DNA of 64,000 nucleotides from Acidimicrobiia bacterium (lineage in GTDB: Bacteria; Actinomycetota; Acidimicrobiia; IMCC26256; JAGNEX01). This document shows, one piece after another, positions 26,870 to 35,842 of the stretch; the first letter of the stretch is position 1, and every line of letters begins with the position of its first letter. Below the pieces are notes generated by a model. That model worked only from the letters and a program-made list of their open reading frames with translations, was not told the origin of the DNA and ran no database searches. The stretch is taken from assembly GCA_020637365.1 (NCBI GenBank), contig JACJWE010000002.1, forward strand, positions 310,001 through 374,000, in the 5' to 3' direction. The position numbers were made by a program, and so were the translations under genes.

Positions 26870-27311
26870 GGCGTTCCTTTTGTTCAGAGACCCGTGCAGG
26901 TGGAAATGTTGCAGTTCTCAGCCACGCCGACGGACCAAGGTGCTGATGGGACGATGTTAGTGACCGACAACCAGCTCGGTCACGACATCGGAAGAAACAC
27001 AAATGTCTTCGGCAAAGCCCCCTCGCCTGCTGGCAACGACGGCGAGCGACCTAACATTGATAGTCAGTGGTGCACGCGGCCCACTCCACTCATCACGATC
27101 GGTACGTCGACTCGCGACCAATCTTGACCGGTCTGCGGCGGCCAAAGCACTAGGAACACCGCTCTCACTGGCCAAGCCAATTCATCATCCCAAAGCGGTT
27201 CAGATGCCCGTCCAACACGGGGGTCGCCGAAGTGCAAACAAACGCCCTACAGATGGGCACCAGCGTTCTGACGCATCGACCCGCTACCCGAGGGAAGGGA
27301 CACAACCACCA
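26870..27311. other. 442-base divergent intergenic region
   Basis: Between the micro-ORF (minus) and the DEAD-box gene (plus). The helicase frame is open back to an ATG at 27003, but the extra 103 residues are basic and disordered, and the family core begins only after 27312. I see no RNA gene. Promoters for both sides should lie here; no clear consensus pair was found. Confidence 0.45.
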
Positions 27312-28514
27312 ATGACCCCTGGCGCAAACCTGCAGCCAACCTTTGCCGATCTCGGCGTCGATCCGCGACTCGTTTCGGTCCTTGAGGCCGACGGCATCCT
27401 CGCCCCCTTCGCCATCCAGATCGAGTCGATTCCCGAAAGCCTTGCGGGACGCGACGTGCTCGGAAAAGCTCGGACCGGGTCCGGAAAGACGCTGGCGTTT
27501 TCCCTGCCGATCGTGTCCAGGCTGGCCGAAGGCTCACCCGAGACCCGAGCTCGACACCCTCAGGCCTTGGTCCTCGCCCCCACCCGCGAACTTGCCTCAC
27601 AGGTCACCGACGTCGTTTCGCCCCTCGCGGACACGATCGGGTTTCGCACCATTTCGATCTACGGCGGCACCAACATGAAGCGGGATCATCAACGCCTCGC
27701 TGAACCTGTCGATATCCTCGTCGCAACGCCGGGTCGGCTTATCGACCTCATCGAACAAGATGAGGTCTCCCTTGAGTCTCTCCGCTTTGTCGCCATCGAC
27801 GAGGCTGACCGGATGTGCGATTTGGGCTTCTTCCCCCAAGTCGACTGGCTCCTTCGCCAGGTCGGCGCCGATGCGCAGATCATGCTGTTTTCCGCCACCC
27901 TGGACGGATCGGTCGGCCAACTCGTCGAGCGTCATTTGAACAACCCGACCTTGGTCGAGGTGCAGTCAGACGACGGCGAGACCGTGCCCGATATGGAGCA
28001 CCGCTTTCTCGAAGTGCACCACATGGACAAGGCGAAAGTGATCGCCGCTCTGATCGAAGCCTCGGGCAGAGCGATCGTGTTTTGTCGAACAAAACGAAAC
28101 TGCGACCGGCTCTCGCGCGACCTCGGAGAGCTCGGCGTCAACGCCCCTGCCATCCACTCCGACCTGCGTCAGAAGATGCGCGAACGAACGTTGAGCCGAT
28201 TCGCCAACCACGAAGTTCCGGCCTTGATCGCGACCGACGTTGCGGCCCGAGGAATCCACGTCGACGATGTGACATTGGTCATCCATGCAGACCCGGCAGA
28301 GAACGCCAAGGACTACCTGCACCGTTCGGGTCGCACCGCGCGCGCCGGAGCGAGCGGGCTCGTGGTCACACTGATCGAGTGGGATCAGAAAGCGTTGATG
28401 AGGGTGGTGCTACGAGAACTCAGCATGCAGGACAGCCCGATCGTTCGAATGTTTTCAAACGACCCTCGACTCGCCGATCTCACCACAGCAGACCTTTCCC
28501 AAGACGACGCGTAG
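27312..28514 (+). CDS. DEAD-box RNA helicase
   Basis: A 400-residue ATP-dependent RNA helicase, probably acting in ribosome assembly or RNA turnover. Q-motif region FADLGVDPRLVSVLEADGILAPFAIQ (split by conserved residues), motif I ARTGSGKT, Ia APTRELA, Ib TPGR, II VAIDEADRM (the DEAD box itself), III SATL, V ATDVAARGIHVDDV and VI HRSGRTARAG are all present. There is no long basic C-terminal tail as in RhlE or CshA; the end is acidic. The start at 27312 is set by the core; an ATG at 27003 would add a basic leader. Single-gene unit. Confidence 0.92.
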   Translation: MTPGANLQPTFADLGVDPRLVSVLEADGILAPFAIQIESIPESLAGRDVLGKARTGSGKTLAFSLPIVSRLAEGSPETRARHPQALVLAPTRELASQVTDVVSPLADTIGFRTISIYGGTNMKRDHQRLAEPVDILVATPGRLIDLIEQDEVSLESLRFVAIDEADRMCDLGFFPQVDWLLRQVGADAQIMLFSATLDGSVGQLVERHLNNPTLVEVQSDDGETVPDMEHRFLEVHHMDKAKVIAALIEASGRAIVFCRTKRNCDRLSRDLGELGVNAPAIHSDLRQKMRERTLSRFANHEVPALIATDVAARGIHVDDVTLVIHADPAENAKDYLHRSGRTARAGASGLVVTLIEWDQKALMRVVLRELSMQDSPIVRMFSNDPRLADLTTADLSQDDA

Positions 28515-28760
28515 AGGCTCCCCTGCTACCTCTGGTTCTGCCTGCGTGCCCCGCCGTTCAAGCTGCGCGAATCGGGCCTGCCAGATGGCGAATCGACAGG
28601 AAAGAAATCGTCATATCCGGAAAAACACACGAGGCTGCTCAGACACCATCGACCTACACTCGGTCGAGCAACCCCAGCATTCAAAGCAGCCACGCAGCTG
28701 AATGCGGCCAACCGACCCGGCGGGCCCGCACGCCCAGATCGGACTCCAGAGGTACCCAAG

Positions 28761-29156
28761 ATGCCAACAAAAGGCTCGATCGAGACCGAACCCATCGTCG
28801 ATCCGACGAGTTTGGGGGTTATCGCAGCTGACCTTGGGTCAGATGTCGCGATCGAGGTCGCGACGATCTTCGTCGACAGCCTCGATTCGAGGGTGGCCAA
28901 CATTGCGAGCGCCACCGACGCGGAGTCGCTCCGACGGGCAGTCCATGCGCTGCGCACACCTGCCGCGACGGTGGGAGCGATCCCTCTCGCATCGCTGTGC
29001 CGCGGTATCGAACAGGCAGCCGCCACCGGAAGGTTCGGCGACGATCTCGACGCGCAACGCAACGCGCTCTGCAGCCTCGCTGCGAGCAGCGGCGCGGAGA
29101 TTTCCAGGATGCTCACCGATGGCGAGTTGGGATCGGCGACCCCACCCGTTGCATAA
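28761..29156 (+). CDS. HPt (histidine phosphotransfer) domain protein
   Basis: A 131-residue all-helical protein. The phosphorylatable histidine is probably His62 in RRAVHALRTPAATVGA, which matches the HPt pattern (H-x-L-K/R-...-G/A). Flanking helices (VAIEVATIFVDSLDSRVANI and IPLASLCRGIEQAA) fit the four-helix bundle. No kinase domain is attached and no hybrid kinase is encoded near by. An OmpR-type regulator faces it 35 bases away on the other strand, but such regulators rarely pair with free HPt proteins, so partnership is only a guess. Confidence 0.75.
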   Translation: MPTKGSIETEPIVDPTSLGVIAADLGSDVAIEVATIFVDSLDSRVANIASATDAESLRRAVHALRTPAATVGAIPLASLCRGIEQAAATGRFGDDLDAQRNALCSLAASSGAEISRMLTDGELGSATPPVA

Positions 29157-29191
29157 CGGCGCCTACCGGTTGAGCTGTAGGTCCCACCCAC

Positions 29192-29899
29192 CTAGCCCCA
29201 GCGGTAGCCAACTCCGCGCACCGTTTTGATCCGAGAACTACCGGTCGGTGGGTCGATCTTGCGGCGCAGGTTCGCGATATGAACGTCGATGACGTGATCA
29301 TCGCCGTACCAGTTCGGCCCCCAAACCCGCTCGAGCAGCAGGTCGCGGGTAAACACGACTTTCGGGGCAGAGGTAAAAGCTTCGAGCAGGTCGAACTCGA
29401 TCTTGGTCAGCTTGATCAACTCACCGTCGATTCGGGCCTCACGCCCTGGAACATCGACGACAACCTCGCCCAGGACCCGGTGATCGTTATCGTTGTCACC
29501 AGGTTGAGGTGCTGACCGAGGCCGTCGCATGACCGCGTCGATACGGGCGACGAGTTCAGGAGAGGAAAACGGCTTGGTCACATAGTCATCGGCACCGAGC
29601 CTGAGTCCGATGACCCGATCGACCTCGTCGACACGACCCGTCAGCATGATGATGTACGCATTGGAAAAGGCGCGTATCTCCCGGCAGACGTCGAGACCGT
29701 CAACGTCTGGCAGCGACAGGTCCAAGATGATGACGTCGATGCTGTTTTGCCGAACCAGCTCGATACCTTCGCGCCCGGTCGTAGCAACGTGGAGGCGATA
29801 TCGATCTTCCTTCAAGGTGTGACGCACAACGGTGCGGAACTCGGCGCTATCTTCGATGAGCGCTACCGATATGGGCGACGAAACGCTTCCTGACTCCAT
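29192..29899 (-). CDS. OmpR/PhoB-family response regulator, orphan
   Basis: DNA-binding response regulator of 235 residues. The receiver has the acidic pair in ALIEDS, the phosphorylation aspartate in DVIILDLSLPDVDG, the threonine in IMLTGR and the lysine in DDYVTKPFSS. The winged-helix output domain carries IKLTKIEFDLLEAFTSAPKVVFTRDLLL and the ending IKTVRGVGYRWG. No histidine kinase adjoins it. The ATG at 29899 is where homology begins; an upstream ATG at 29932 is possible. It is convergent with the HPt gene. Confidence 0.9.
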   Translation of the reverse strand: MESGSVSSPISVALIEDSAEFRTVVRHTLKEDRYRLHVATTGREGIELVRQNSIDVIILDLSLPDVDGLDVCREIRAFSNAYIIMLTGRVDEVDRVIGLRLGADDYVTKPFSSPELVARIDAVMRRPRSAPQPGDNDNDHRVLGEVVVDVPGREARIDGELIKLTKIEFDLLEAFTSAPKVVFTRDLLLERVWGPNWYGDDHVIDVHIANLRRKIDPPTGSSRIKTVRGVGYRWG

Positions 29900-30092
29900 A
29901 ACCCCACAGGCTCCGGTCACTACCAAGTCCACATCGCACTCAGCGATGCTCGTGCGGGGCCGACAAAATCTGCTGGGGTCGTCCCGCCCGCGGACGCCAG
30001 GCTAGGCGGTAGGACAGACCCGCATTGCGCTGCGGCTCCAAGATAATCGCGTCGCCGCAGGTAGCAGCCTACGACGACGCCTAGGGTGAATC

Positions 30093-31031
30093 TTATACAG
30101 CGAGGAGGTCCCGCGCTCCGGTATCCGAGGATGGATGCCGCAACTTGGACATTGCACGCGCTTCGATCTGACGAATGCGCTCACGCGTCAGGTTGAAGTA
30201 CTCCCCGACCTCTTCCAGCGTGCGGGACTCACCGCGATCCAGTCCGAACCTCAACGCCAGAATCTGGCGTTCGCGCTCATCGAGCGGCGAGAGCAGTTTT
30301 TCGATCTCCGCGGGCAGCAACGCAGTCGCAGCAACCTCGAAGGGAGACTCGGCTGAACGGTCCTCGACGATGTCGCCGAGTTCTGCGTCGCCGTCTTCGC
30401 GCAGTGGCTCGGAGAGCGACAGAGGCTCGGCGGCGAAACGCAGCGCTTCGGTGACCTTGTCCTCGGGCATCTCGACTTCTTTTGCGAGCTCGATCAAGGT
30501 CGCCGGTCGACCGAGTTTGAGTTCGAGGCGCGAACGCGCCTTTTGCAAACGGGTGAGGGTGTCACCAGCGTGAACGGGCAGCCGAATCGTACGCCCCGTG
30601 TTGGCGATACCACGGGTGATCGCCTGCCGGATCCACCACGTTGCATAGGTGGAGAACTTGAAGCCCTTGCGCCAGTCGAACTTCTCGACCGCATGCATCA
30701 GACCGAGGTTGCCCTCTTGGATGAGGTCGAGCAGCGGAAGTCCTGACGCCTGGTACTTCTTGGCAATGGAGACGACCAGACGGAGGTTGGACTGAACGAA
30801 CGTACGCTGCGCGTCATCGCCGTGACGGGCTTTGCGTCGCAGTTCACGCTTCTTCGCGGGAGTCAGTCGTTGAGTCTTGTCCTCAAGCTGTGTTCGAGCT
30901 TCGTTACCAGCCTCGATCTGCTGGGCGAGGCGCACCTCATCTTCCTTGGTCAGCAAGGGGTATTGCCCGATATCGGTGAGGTACAACCTCACCAAATCTT
31001 CTTCGTCTCTCTCTACACGCTCTTTGGCCAT
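30093..31031 (-). CDS. Sigma-70 family RNA polymerase sigma factor (primary-like, group 1/2)
   Basis: A 312-residue RpoD-related sigma factor. Region 1.2 is DLVRLYLTDIGQYPLLTKEDEV, region 2 includes FVQSNLRLVVSIAKKYQ, LDLIQEGNLGLMHAVEKFDW and KFSTYATWWIRQAITR, region 3 GRTIRLPVH, and region 4.2 the -35 helix-turn-helix LTRERIRQIEARAMSKLRHP. Region 1.1 and the long acidic leader of the housekeeping HrdB/SigA are lacking, so it is more like group 2 factors (SigB-type) but with fully conserved -10 binding residues. A 403-base gap upstream probably holds its promoter. An AAGGAG lies 12 bases before the ATG. Confidence 0.92.
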   Translation of the reverse strand: MAKERVERDEEDLVRLYLTDIGQYPLLTKEDEVRLAQQIEAGNEARTQLEDKTQRLTPAKKRELRRKARHGDDAQRTFVQSNLRLVVSIAKKYQASGLPLLDLIQEGNLGLMHAVEKFDWRKGFKFSTYATWWIRQAITRGIANTGRTIRLPVHAGDTLTRLQKARSRLELKLGRPATLIELAKEVEMPEDKVTEALRFAAEPLSLSEPLREDGDAELGDIVEDRSAESPFEVAATALLPAEIEKLLSPLDERERQILALRFGLDRGESRTLEEVGEYFNLTRERIRQIEARAMSKLRHPSSDTGARDLLAV

Positions 31032-31434
31032 CCCGGGTTCGATCTCCTTCGGGGACGCTGGGAACGCCCGCTGCCTCCGGACGCCCGTCTACACAATCGT
31101 TCGCCCAACACCCGTGCGGGGCAGCACCGTCAAGCCCGGTCAACCGTGTTGACGGACGCTCGTCGGTGCATGTTGAGCCACCCTTCGCCGATCACTCAAA
31201 CGCGCCTCGACCCAACCTTCTGGGACACGGCACCTTGAGAAACTGGTGAGCCCTGCGGTACCGACCGAGGGAAGAGGTGTGGCTTCATTATCCACGCCTG
31301 TCAACCCCATAGTTGGCCAGACCGCTTAACGCAAGAATTTCGGTGATTCTCACCCTCGTCGTTAACGCGGGGACGGTGCGAATCGGTCGCTTCACACCGC
31401 TTACGCCGCGTCGCGTCGCGTCGGAAACATCGGG
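31032..31434. other. 403-base intergenic region upstream of the sigma factor
   Basis: No coding sequence supported on either strand. A perfect TTGACA occurs on the minus strand at 31303-31298, but a GATAAT follows it after only 6 bases and no -10 box is found at 16-18 bases. A long untranslated leader for the sigma gene is possible; no RNA fold was recognised. Confidence 0.4.
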
Positions 31435-31971
31435 TCAATCCGCCGATACCCACGCCCTCTCCGAGCCGAAGGCCGCCCAGGCTTGGGTAAGAGACTCCAC
31501 GGCTGGCGTCGCGTTCGACGACATGGCGACGATATCGATATCGGCTCTGAGATCAGCGAACGCCGACAGCGACGCTGTGCCGTTGGTGATGCCCTCGGTA
31601 AACAAACGCGCTGCTGGAGCGTCGGACCACCACGAACACTCGTTGATCGCCAGGGCGTAGCGGCGTTGCAATTCGGGTAGCACATGGTCATGGAACCCGA
31701 TGCGCAAGAACTGTTCGGGCACCGCACCCAACTTCTCCACAGCGCGAACCGCGGTCTCGGCTGGGCGGGCCGGTTGGAGCTCACGCAACACCGGTACGAG
31801 GTCACGCAGCCGGGCGCCCTGTCGTCCGTGAGAACGGCCCCGCCGATACATCGAAACCTTGGCGTGGGGATCGACAACGCTTCTGGCCCAGCCGATGAGG
31901 ACCTCAGAACACGACACCTCAACCCAACTCAGGGTGGTCAACTCGTGGGCAAGGTCGCGAATGTCCAACAT
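31435..31971 (-). CDS. Conserved-looking cytoplasmic protein, unknown
   Basis: A 178-residue protein with no signal peptide or membrane helix and balanced charge, predicted mostly helical. The middle segment FLRIGFHDHVLPELQRRYALAI is the most structured part and has His and Glu residues spaced as in some metal-binding helices, but I recognise no family. The N-terminus includes SWVEVSCSEVLIGWARSVVDPH. It lies 54 bases downstream of nadE on the same strand and may be co-transcribed. Weak ribosome-binding site. Confidence 0.6.
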   Translation of the reverse strand: MLDIRDLAHELTTLSWVEVSCSEVLIGWARSVVDPHAKVSMYRRGRSHGRQGARLRDLVPVLRELQPARPAETAVRAVEKLGAVPEQFLRIGFHDHVLPELQRRYALAINECSWWSDAPAARLFTEGITNGTASLSAFADLRADIDIVAMSSNATPAVESLTQAWAAFGSERAWVSAD

Positions 31972-32024
31972 CTACATGTCCGTTTTTCTGTAACCCGATT
32001 TGGTAGCGAGCAGATGGGAGCGCC

Positions 32025-33926
32025 CTAGTGGCGCCATCGATTGACTATCGGCATGCGATGGTCCCGACCAAACGCTCGGCGAGAGATTTTCACGCCGGGA
32101 GCGGCCTGACGGCGCTTGAACTCTGCCCTGTCGATCATTCCAACCACGCGTGTCACCAGTGCTCGATCGTGTCCAGTGCGGGTCGCGATGAGATCAGGAC
32201 TCGCGTCACGCTCCAGATACGCGCGGATGATCGAATCCAACACCTCATAGGGCGGCAACGAATCCTGATCGGTTTGGTCGGGTCGAAGCTCCGCGGACGG
32301 CGGTTTGGTCAGAACGTGTTCGGGAATCACCTCGAAACCGGCGTATCGATTTCGCCATCTACAGAGCTGATACACCTCGGTCTTTAAGACGTCCTTGATG
32401 ACGGCGAATGCGCCCGCCATGTCCCCATACAGCGTGCAATAGCCGACTGCCATCTCTGACTTGTTCCCAGTCGTCAGCACCAGGCCGCCGTGAGAATTGG
32501 ACAACGCCATGATGATGACCCCGCGAAGACGCGCCTGGACATTCTCGCCAGCGAGACCCGCGCCGCCCGATCCCCAGACGTCTTCAAGGGATGATTCCAT
32601 CGCTCGGTGGGGAAGGTCGATCGGCACAAGATCGTTGCGTATCCCCAGGTTGTCAGCCAAGAGTCGGGCATCGCCGACGCTGTGGTCGCTCGAGTACCGC
32701 GACGGCATCATGACGCCGCGGACATTCGCCGCACCCAACGCATCGACCGCGATGGCGGCGGTCAGCGCCGAGTCGATTCCCCCCGACAGCGCTATCCACG
32801 CGGTTGCAAACCCAGACTTGAGCACGTAGTCGCGGGTCGCGACCACAAGGGCCCGGTAGAGCTCACCTTCGGGTTCGTTCTCGGGTGCACTGTCCGGTGC
32901 GGCGGGCCGGCGGGCCTCGGCACCAGTGATGACGGAGCCAGACCGCGCCCCGGCGCGGCGATGCGGTCCGAGTATGAGCGCAAACCCACCTAACTCAGCT
33001 CCAGGTCCGGCGATACCTGGATCGCGGTCGACGGCATCGACATCTGACCAGGTACCGGTCTCAGCGTTAAAGACCGTGTGGATCGTCAGGTCGACAAACG
33101 GTTCCGCCACAAAGTCGACGGAGGCTTTGAGAGCGGCCCGATCGTGTGTCGCCGTGAGGCCCGTTTGGTCGGGGCGGGAGATGAGCAACGAGGAGCCATC
33201 AAAAACGAGTTCGTCTTGACCCCCCACGAGATTGACGGCCGCCACCGCACGGTCAAAGCGCTCGGCGAGACGCTCCATGACTTCACGACGCCGTTTCACT
33301 TTGCCAACCCGGTACGGCGACCCGTTCACCACGCAGACCAGATCGGGCACCGGCGAGTTCACCGACGCGTCGGCGATCGGCAACACCGACGCACCCTCTG
33401 CGAGCGAACTGTGTGGTTCTCCCGGGCTCGGATCGATCCACGCGTCTTCACAGATGAGCACGGAGATGGTCACACCGCGATGGGTAATGACCGGCGGCGG
33501 CGTCGTACCCGATACGAACCACCGTCGTTCGTCGAATACGCCGTAGTTCGGTAATGCCACCTTGTCGTACACCGCCAGGACCCGACCCGAGCGAGCGATG
33601 ACAACGCTGTTGGTGACCCCACCAGACGCTGACCGGCCATCGAGATACTCACCATGGTCGACGCGGCGCGGGACTCCAAAGATGCAGAGCTCACCGGTGG
33701 TACGGCCGACGATCCACATCGCCTTCTCCCACACTGCAGCGAGAAACGCGTCTTGGTAGAGGAGGTCTTCAGGTGGATATCCAGTGATGACCAGCTCGGG
33801 AAACACCACGAGGTCTGCACCTCGAGCGACGGCATCCACACGCCGCTCGTCGACCATCCGGGCGTTGTCTTCCAACGCGCCGACCGCCGGATTGCATTGC
33901 ACGAGCGCTACGTCGATCGAAGCCAT
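32025..33926 (-). CDS. nadE: Glutamine-dependent NAD+ synthetase
   Basis: Converts deamido-NAD to NAD with ammonia tunnelled from glutamine. The N-terminal nitrilase-type glutaminase has its triad visible: Glu in VVFPELVITGYPPEDLLY, Lys in VYDKVALPNYGVFDE, Cys in LICEDAW. The C-terminal synthetase has the PP-loop IALSGGIDSALTAAIAVDALG and TTGNKSEMAVGYCTLYGDMAG. The ATG at 33926 is chosen because homology starts there (MASIDVALVQCNP) and TACACT ends 6 bases before it. 633 residues; a proline/alanine linker separates the halves. Confidence 0.96.
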   Translation of the reverse strand: MASIDVALVQCNPAVGALEDNARMVDERRVDAVARGADLVVFPELVITGYPPEDLLYQDAFLAAVWEKAMWIVGRTTGELCIFGVPRRVDHGEYLDGRSASGGVTNSVVIARSGRVLAVYDKVALPNYGVFDERRWFVSGTTPPPVITHRGVTISVLICEDAWIDPSPGEPHSSLAEGASVLPIADASVNSPVPDLVCVVNGSPYRVGKVKRRREVMERLAERFDRAVAAVNLVGGQDELVFDGSSLLISRPDQTGLTATHDRAALKASVDFVAEPFVDLTIHTVFNAETGTWSDVDAVDRDPGIAGPGAELGGFALILGPHRRAGARSGSVITGAEARRPAAPDSAPENEPEGELYRALVVATRDYVLKSGFATAWIALSGGIDSALTAAIAVDALGAANVRGVMMPSRYSSDHSVGDARLLADNLGIRNDLVPIDLPHRAMESSLEDVWGSGGAGLAGENVQARLRGVIIMALSNSHGGLVLTTGNKSEMAVGYCTLYGDMAGAFAVIKDVLKTEVYQLCRWRNRYAGFEVIPEHVLTKPPSAELRPDQTDQDSLPPYEVLDSIIRAYLERDASPDLIATRTGHDRALVTRVVGMIDRAEFKRRQAAPGVKISRRAFGRDHRMPIVNRWRH

Positions 33927-33932
33927 CGGCGA

Positions 33933-33938
33933 AGTGTA
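33933..33938 (-). promoter_or_regulatory. -10 element of nadE (leaderless-type start)
   Basis: TACACT on the minus strand, 6 bases before the ATG at 33926, with a TTCGTG 17 bases upstream as a poor -35. No Shine-Dalgarno sequence between -10 and ATG. Confidence 0.5.
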
Positions 33939-34110
33939 TTCATCACGACCGCCCTCACGAACTTGTACGCGCCTGGAGCGATCGATTGCATCCCAGCTGA
34001 CGACGGACCCCAACGTTGCCGCCGGAGCCACCTAATCTTCACCCACGACTTGGCGACGCCTGGGTGGCTCGGACCTCGCTCGCCCTGACCGACAAATCCG
34101 GAGGACTCAC

Positions 34111-34881
34111 ATGACCCTGTTTCAGCCCACAGCTTTGGATGGGAAGGTCGCGATCGTGACGGGTGCTTCGAGCGGGCTCGGCGCCCATATCGTCGAAGTT
34201 CTAGCAAACACCGGTGCGACCGTGATCGCAGCGGCCAGACGCCGGGAACGCCTCGACGCTCTCGCCGCACAGAACGATCGGATCGTCGGCCACACCTGCG
34301 ATATGAGCGACGACGAGCAAGTGATCCACCTGGTGGATCAGACCGTGACCGACCACGGGCGAGTCGATATCGTGATCAACAATGCCGGTGTGACCGACGG
34401 CCCCGCCTCCGCGCTGGACGAGCCGATGACGACGGTGAGGTGGGTCTCTGACGTCAACCTTCATGCGCCGTTTCTGCTGGCACGCGAAGCGGCCAAAAAC
34501 ATGATGCACACCGGCGAAGGTGGTTCTATCGTCAATATCGCTTCGATCCATGGATTCGTGGCCGCAGCGCCCAACAACCAAGCGGCTTACGTGGCGTCGA
34601 AGGCCGCGATCATCGGGCTTACCAAGGAACTCGCTGGCCAGTGGGCCCGCTATGACATCAGGGTCAATGCCATCGCTCCAGGCTATTTTCCGAGCGAACT
34701 CACCCAGGACATGATGACCTCCGATGAAGCCGGACTCGGCTACATCAAGAAGAACACCTACCTGCGTCGACCCGGTGAGCTACGCGAATTGGACGGACCC
34801 GTCTTGTTGCTCGCATCGGACGCGGGGACCTACATCACAGGGCAGACGATCACCGTGGACGGGGGCTGGACGATCAAGTAG
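34111..34881 (+). CDS. Short-chain dehydrogenase/reductase
   Basis: A classical SDR of 256 residues using NAD(P)H. The dinucleotide motif is VTGASSGLG (about 17-25), the NNAG motif is at about 89-92, the catalytic serine in NIASIHG and the YxxxK pair in AAYVASKAA. The ending DAGTYITGQTITVDGGW is that of 3-oxoacyl-ACP reductase/gluconate-dehydrogenase-like members. Cofactor arginines (AAARRRERLDAL) suggest NADPH. Substrate unknown. A GGAGG lies 7 bases before the ATG. Stands alone. Confidence 0.93.
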   Translation: MTLFQPTALDGKVAIVTGASSGLGAHIVEVLANTGATVIAAARRRERLDALAAQNDRIVGHTCDMSDDEQVIHLVDQTVTDHGRVDIVINNAGVTDGPASALDEPMTTVRWVSDVNLHAPFLLAREAAKNMMHTGEGGSIVNIASIHGFVAAAPNNQAAYVASKAAIIGLTKELAGQWARYDIRVNAIAPGYFPSELTQDMMTSDEAGLGYIKKNTYLRRPGELRELDGPVLLLASDAGTYITGQTITVDGGWTIK

Positions 34882-35020
34882 CCGTGGGAATGTCGGTCGG
34901 GTTGTTTAAATCGAGCCTACGACCGGGGCATTGATGAAACACCCTCAGTGATTCATCCGTTTGTGGGATGTATCGCTTCTGCGGAAGCACCGACCTTTTT
35001 GCACCCCTGCGAGGAACAGA

Positions 35021-35767
35021 ATGCAACCCTTCGACTCACACACATCCCCACGGCGAGCCCGCCTTCATGCAGCGTTGGCTGCCGTTGCCATGTTGGCGCT
35101 GCTGCTTTCTGGGTGCGGTTCGAGCGGTGAAGATGCCGCGAGCTCGACGACGTCGACCGGTGCAACCGCAACGTCGATCATCAGCATCCCGGCAGACGAT
35201 GCATCGACCTCGACGTCATCGGCAGTGTCATCGACGAGCACCAGCATCCTGGACGGGACAACGACGACGACCGACGAATCGACGTCGACCACGGACGCGG
35301 ATGAGGCCGACTCAGAGAACGGCACCAACAACACGTCGGGTTCGAACTCGACGAGGCCGACCACAAAAACGACTGCGTCGACCCAAGGGACGACACGTAA
35401 TACGACGGCGCCGGCTTCCACCGCCCGCACTACGCCATCGACAGCGCCGCGCACAACTCCTCCGACACCCGCCACGACCCCAGCGACCACTCCCACGACA
35501 CCACCGACCACCCCAGCGACCACTCCGGCAAGCACGAATCCTCCGCTTCCGACCAAGGCCGAGATGATTGCTCAATTGACCACTGCCCTTCAGCAGGATG
35601 GAGGGCTATCGGCCGCTCAGTCCTCATGTGTCGCCAACTCGATCATGAACCAAACGACTGTTGAGCAGATGGTGCAATGGGGCGGTAGCGGAACCTTTGA
35701 CGCCAACAACCCTCCCCCAGAACTCCTCAACATCATGACCAACTCCGTCATGGGCTGCATAGGCTGA
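35021..35767 (+). CDS. Lipoprotein with Thr/Pro-rich stalk and small C-terminal domain
   Basis: 248 residues. The signal peptide (LHAALAAVAMLALLLSGCGSS) ends in the lipobox LLSGC, so the protein is anchored by lipid on the outer face of the membrane. About 130 residues of Thr, Ser and Pro follow, a probable stalk. The last 60 residues form a folded helical domain with two cysteines (SSCVANSIMNQ and NSVMGCIG) likely disulfide-bonded. Similar tails occur in other secreted actinobacterial proteins, but no function is known to me. GAGGAA precedes the ATG at 35021. Confidence 0.85.
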   Translation: MQPFDSHTSPRRARLHAALAAVAMLALLLSGCGSSGEDAASSTTSTGATATSIISIPADDASTSTSSAVSSTSTSILDGTTTTTDESTSTTDADEADSENGTNNTSGSNSTRPTTKTTASTQGTTRNTTAPASTARTTPSTAPRTTPPTPATTPATTPTTPPTTPATTPASTNPPLPTKAEMIAQLTTALQQDGGLSAAQSSCVANSIMNQTTVEQMVQWGGSGTFDANNPPPELLNIMTNSVMGCIG

Positions 35768-35830
35768 CCCTGATATCGCCCCCAGCGGCGTGCCGACCTG
35801 TCTCTTTGCCTTGACAGCGTTGCGGGTCGC

Positions 35831-35836
35831 TAGCTT
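35831..35836 (+). promoter_or_regulatory. -10 element of the thioesterase gene
   Basis: TAGCTT, 6 bases before the GTG at 35843. A TTGACA at 35812 is too close (14 bases) for an ideal -35. Supports the second GTG as leaderless start. Confidence 0.4.
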
Positions 35837-35842
35837 GTGACC

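Noticed and set aside
27003..27311. N-terminal extension of the DEAD-box helicase
   Set aside because: Residues are basic and disordered with no helicase motif; core homology starts after 27312.
31298..31303. TTGACA on minus as a promoter of the sigma-factor gene
   Set aside because: No -10 box at 16-18 bases; the GATAAT near by is only 6 bases away.
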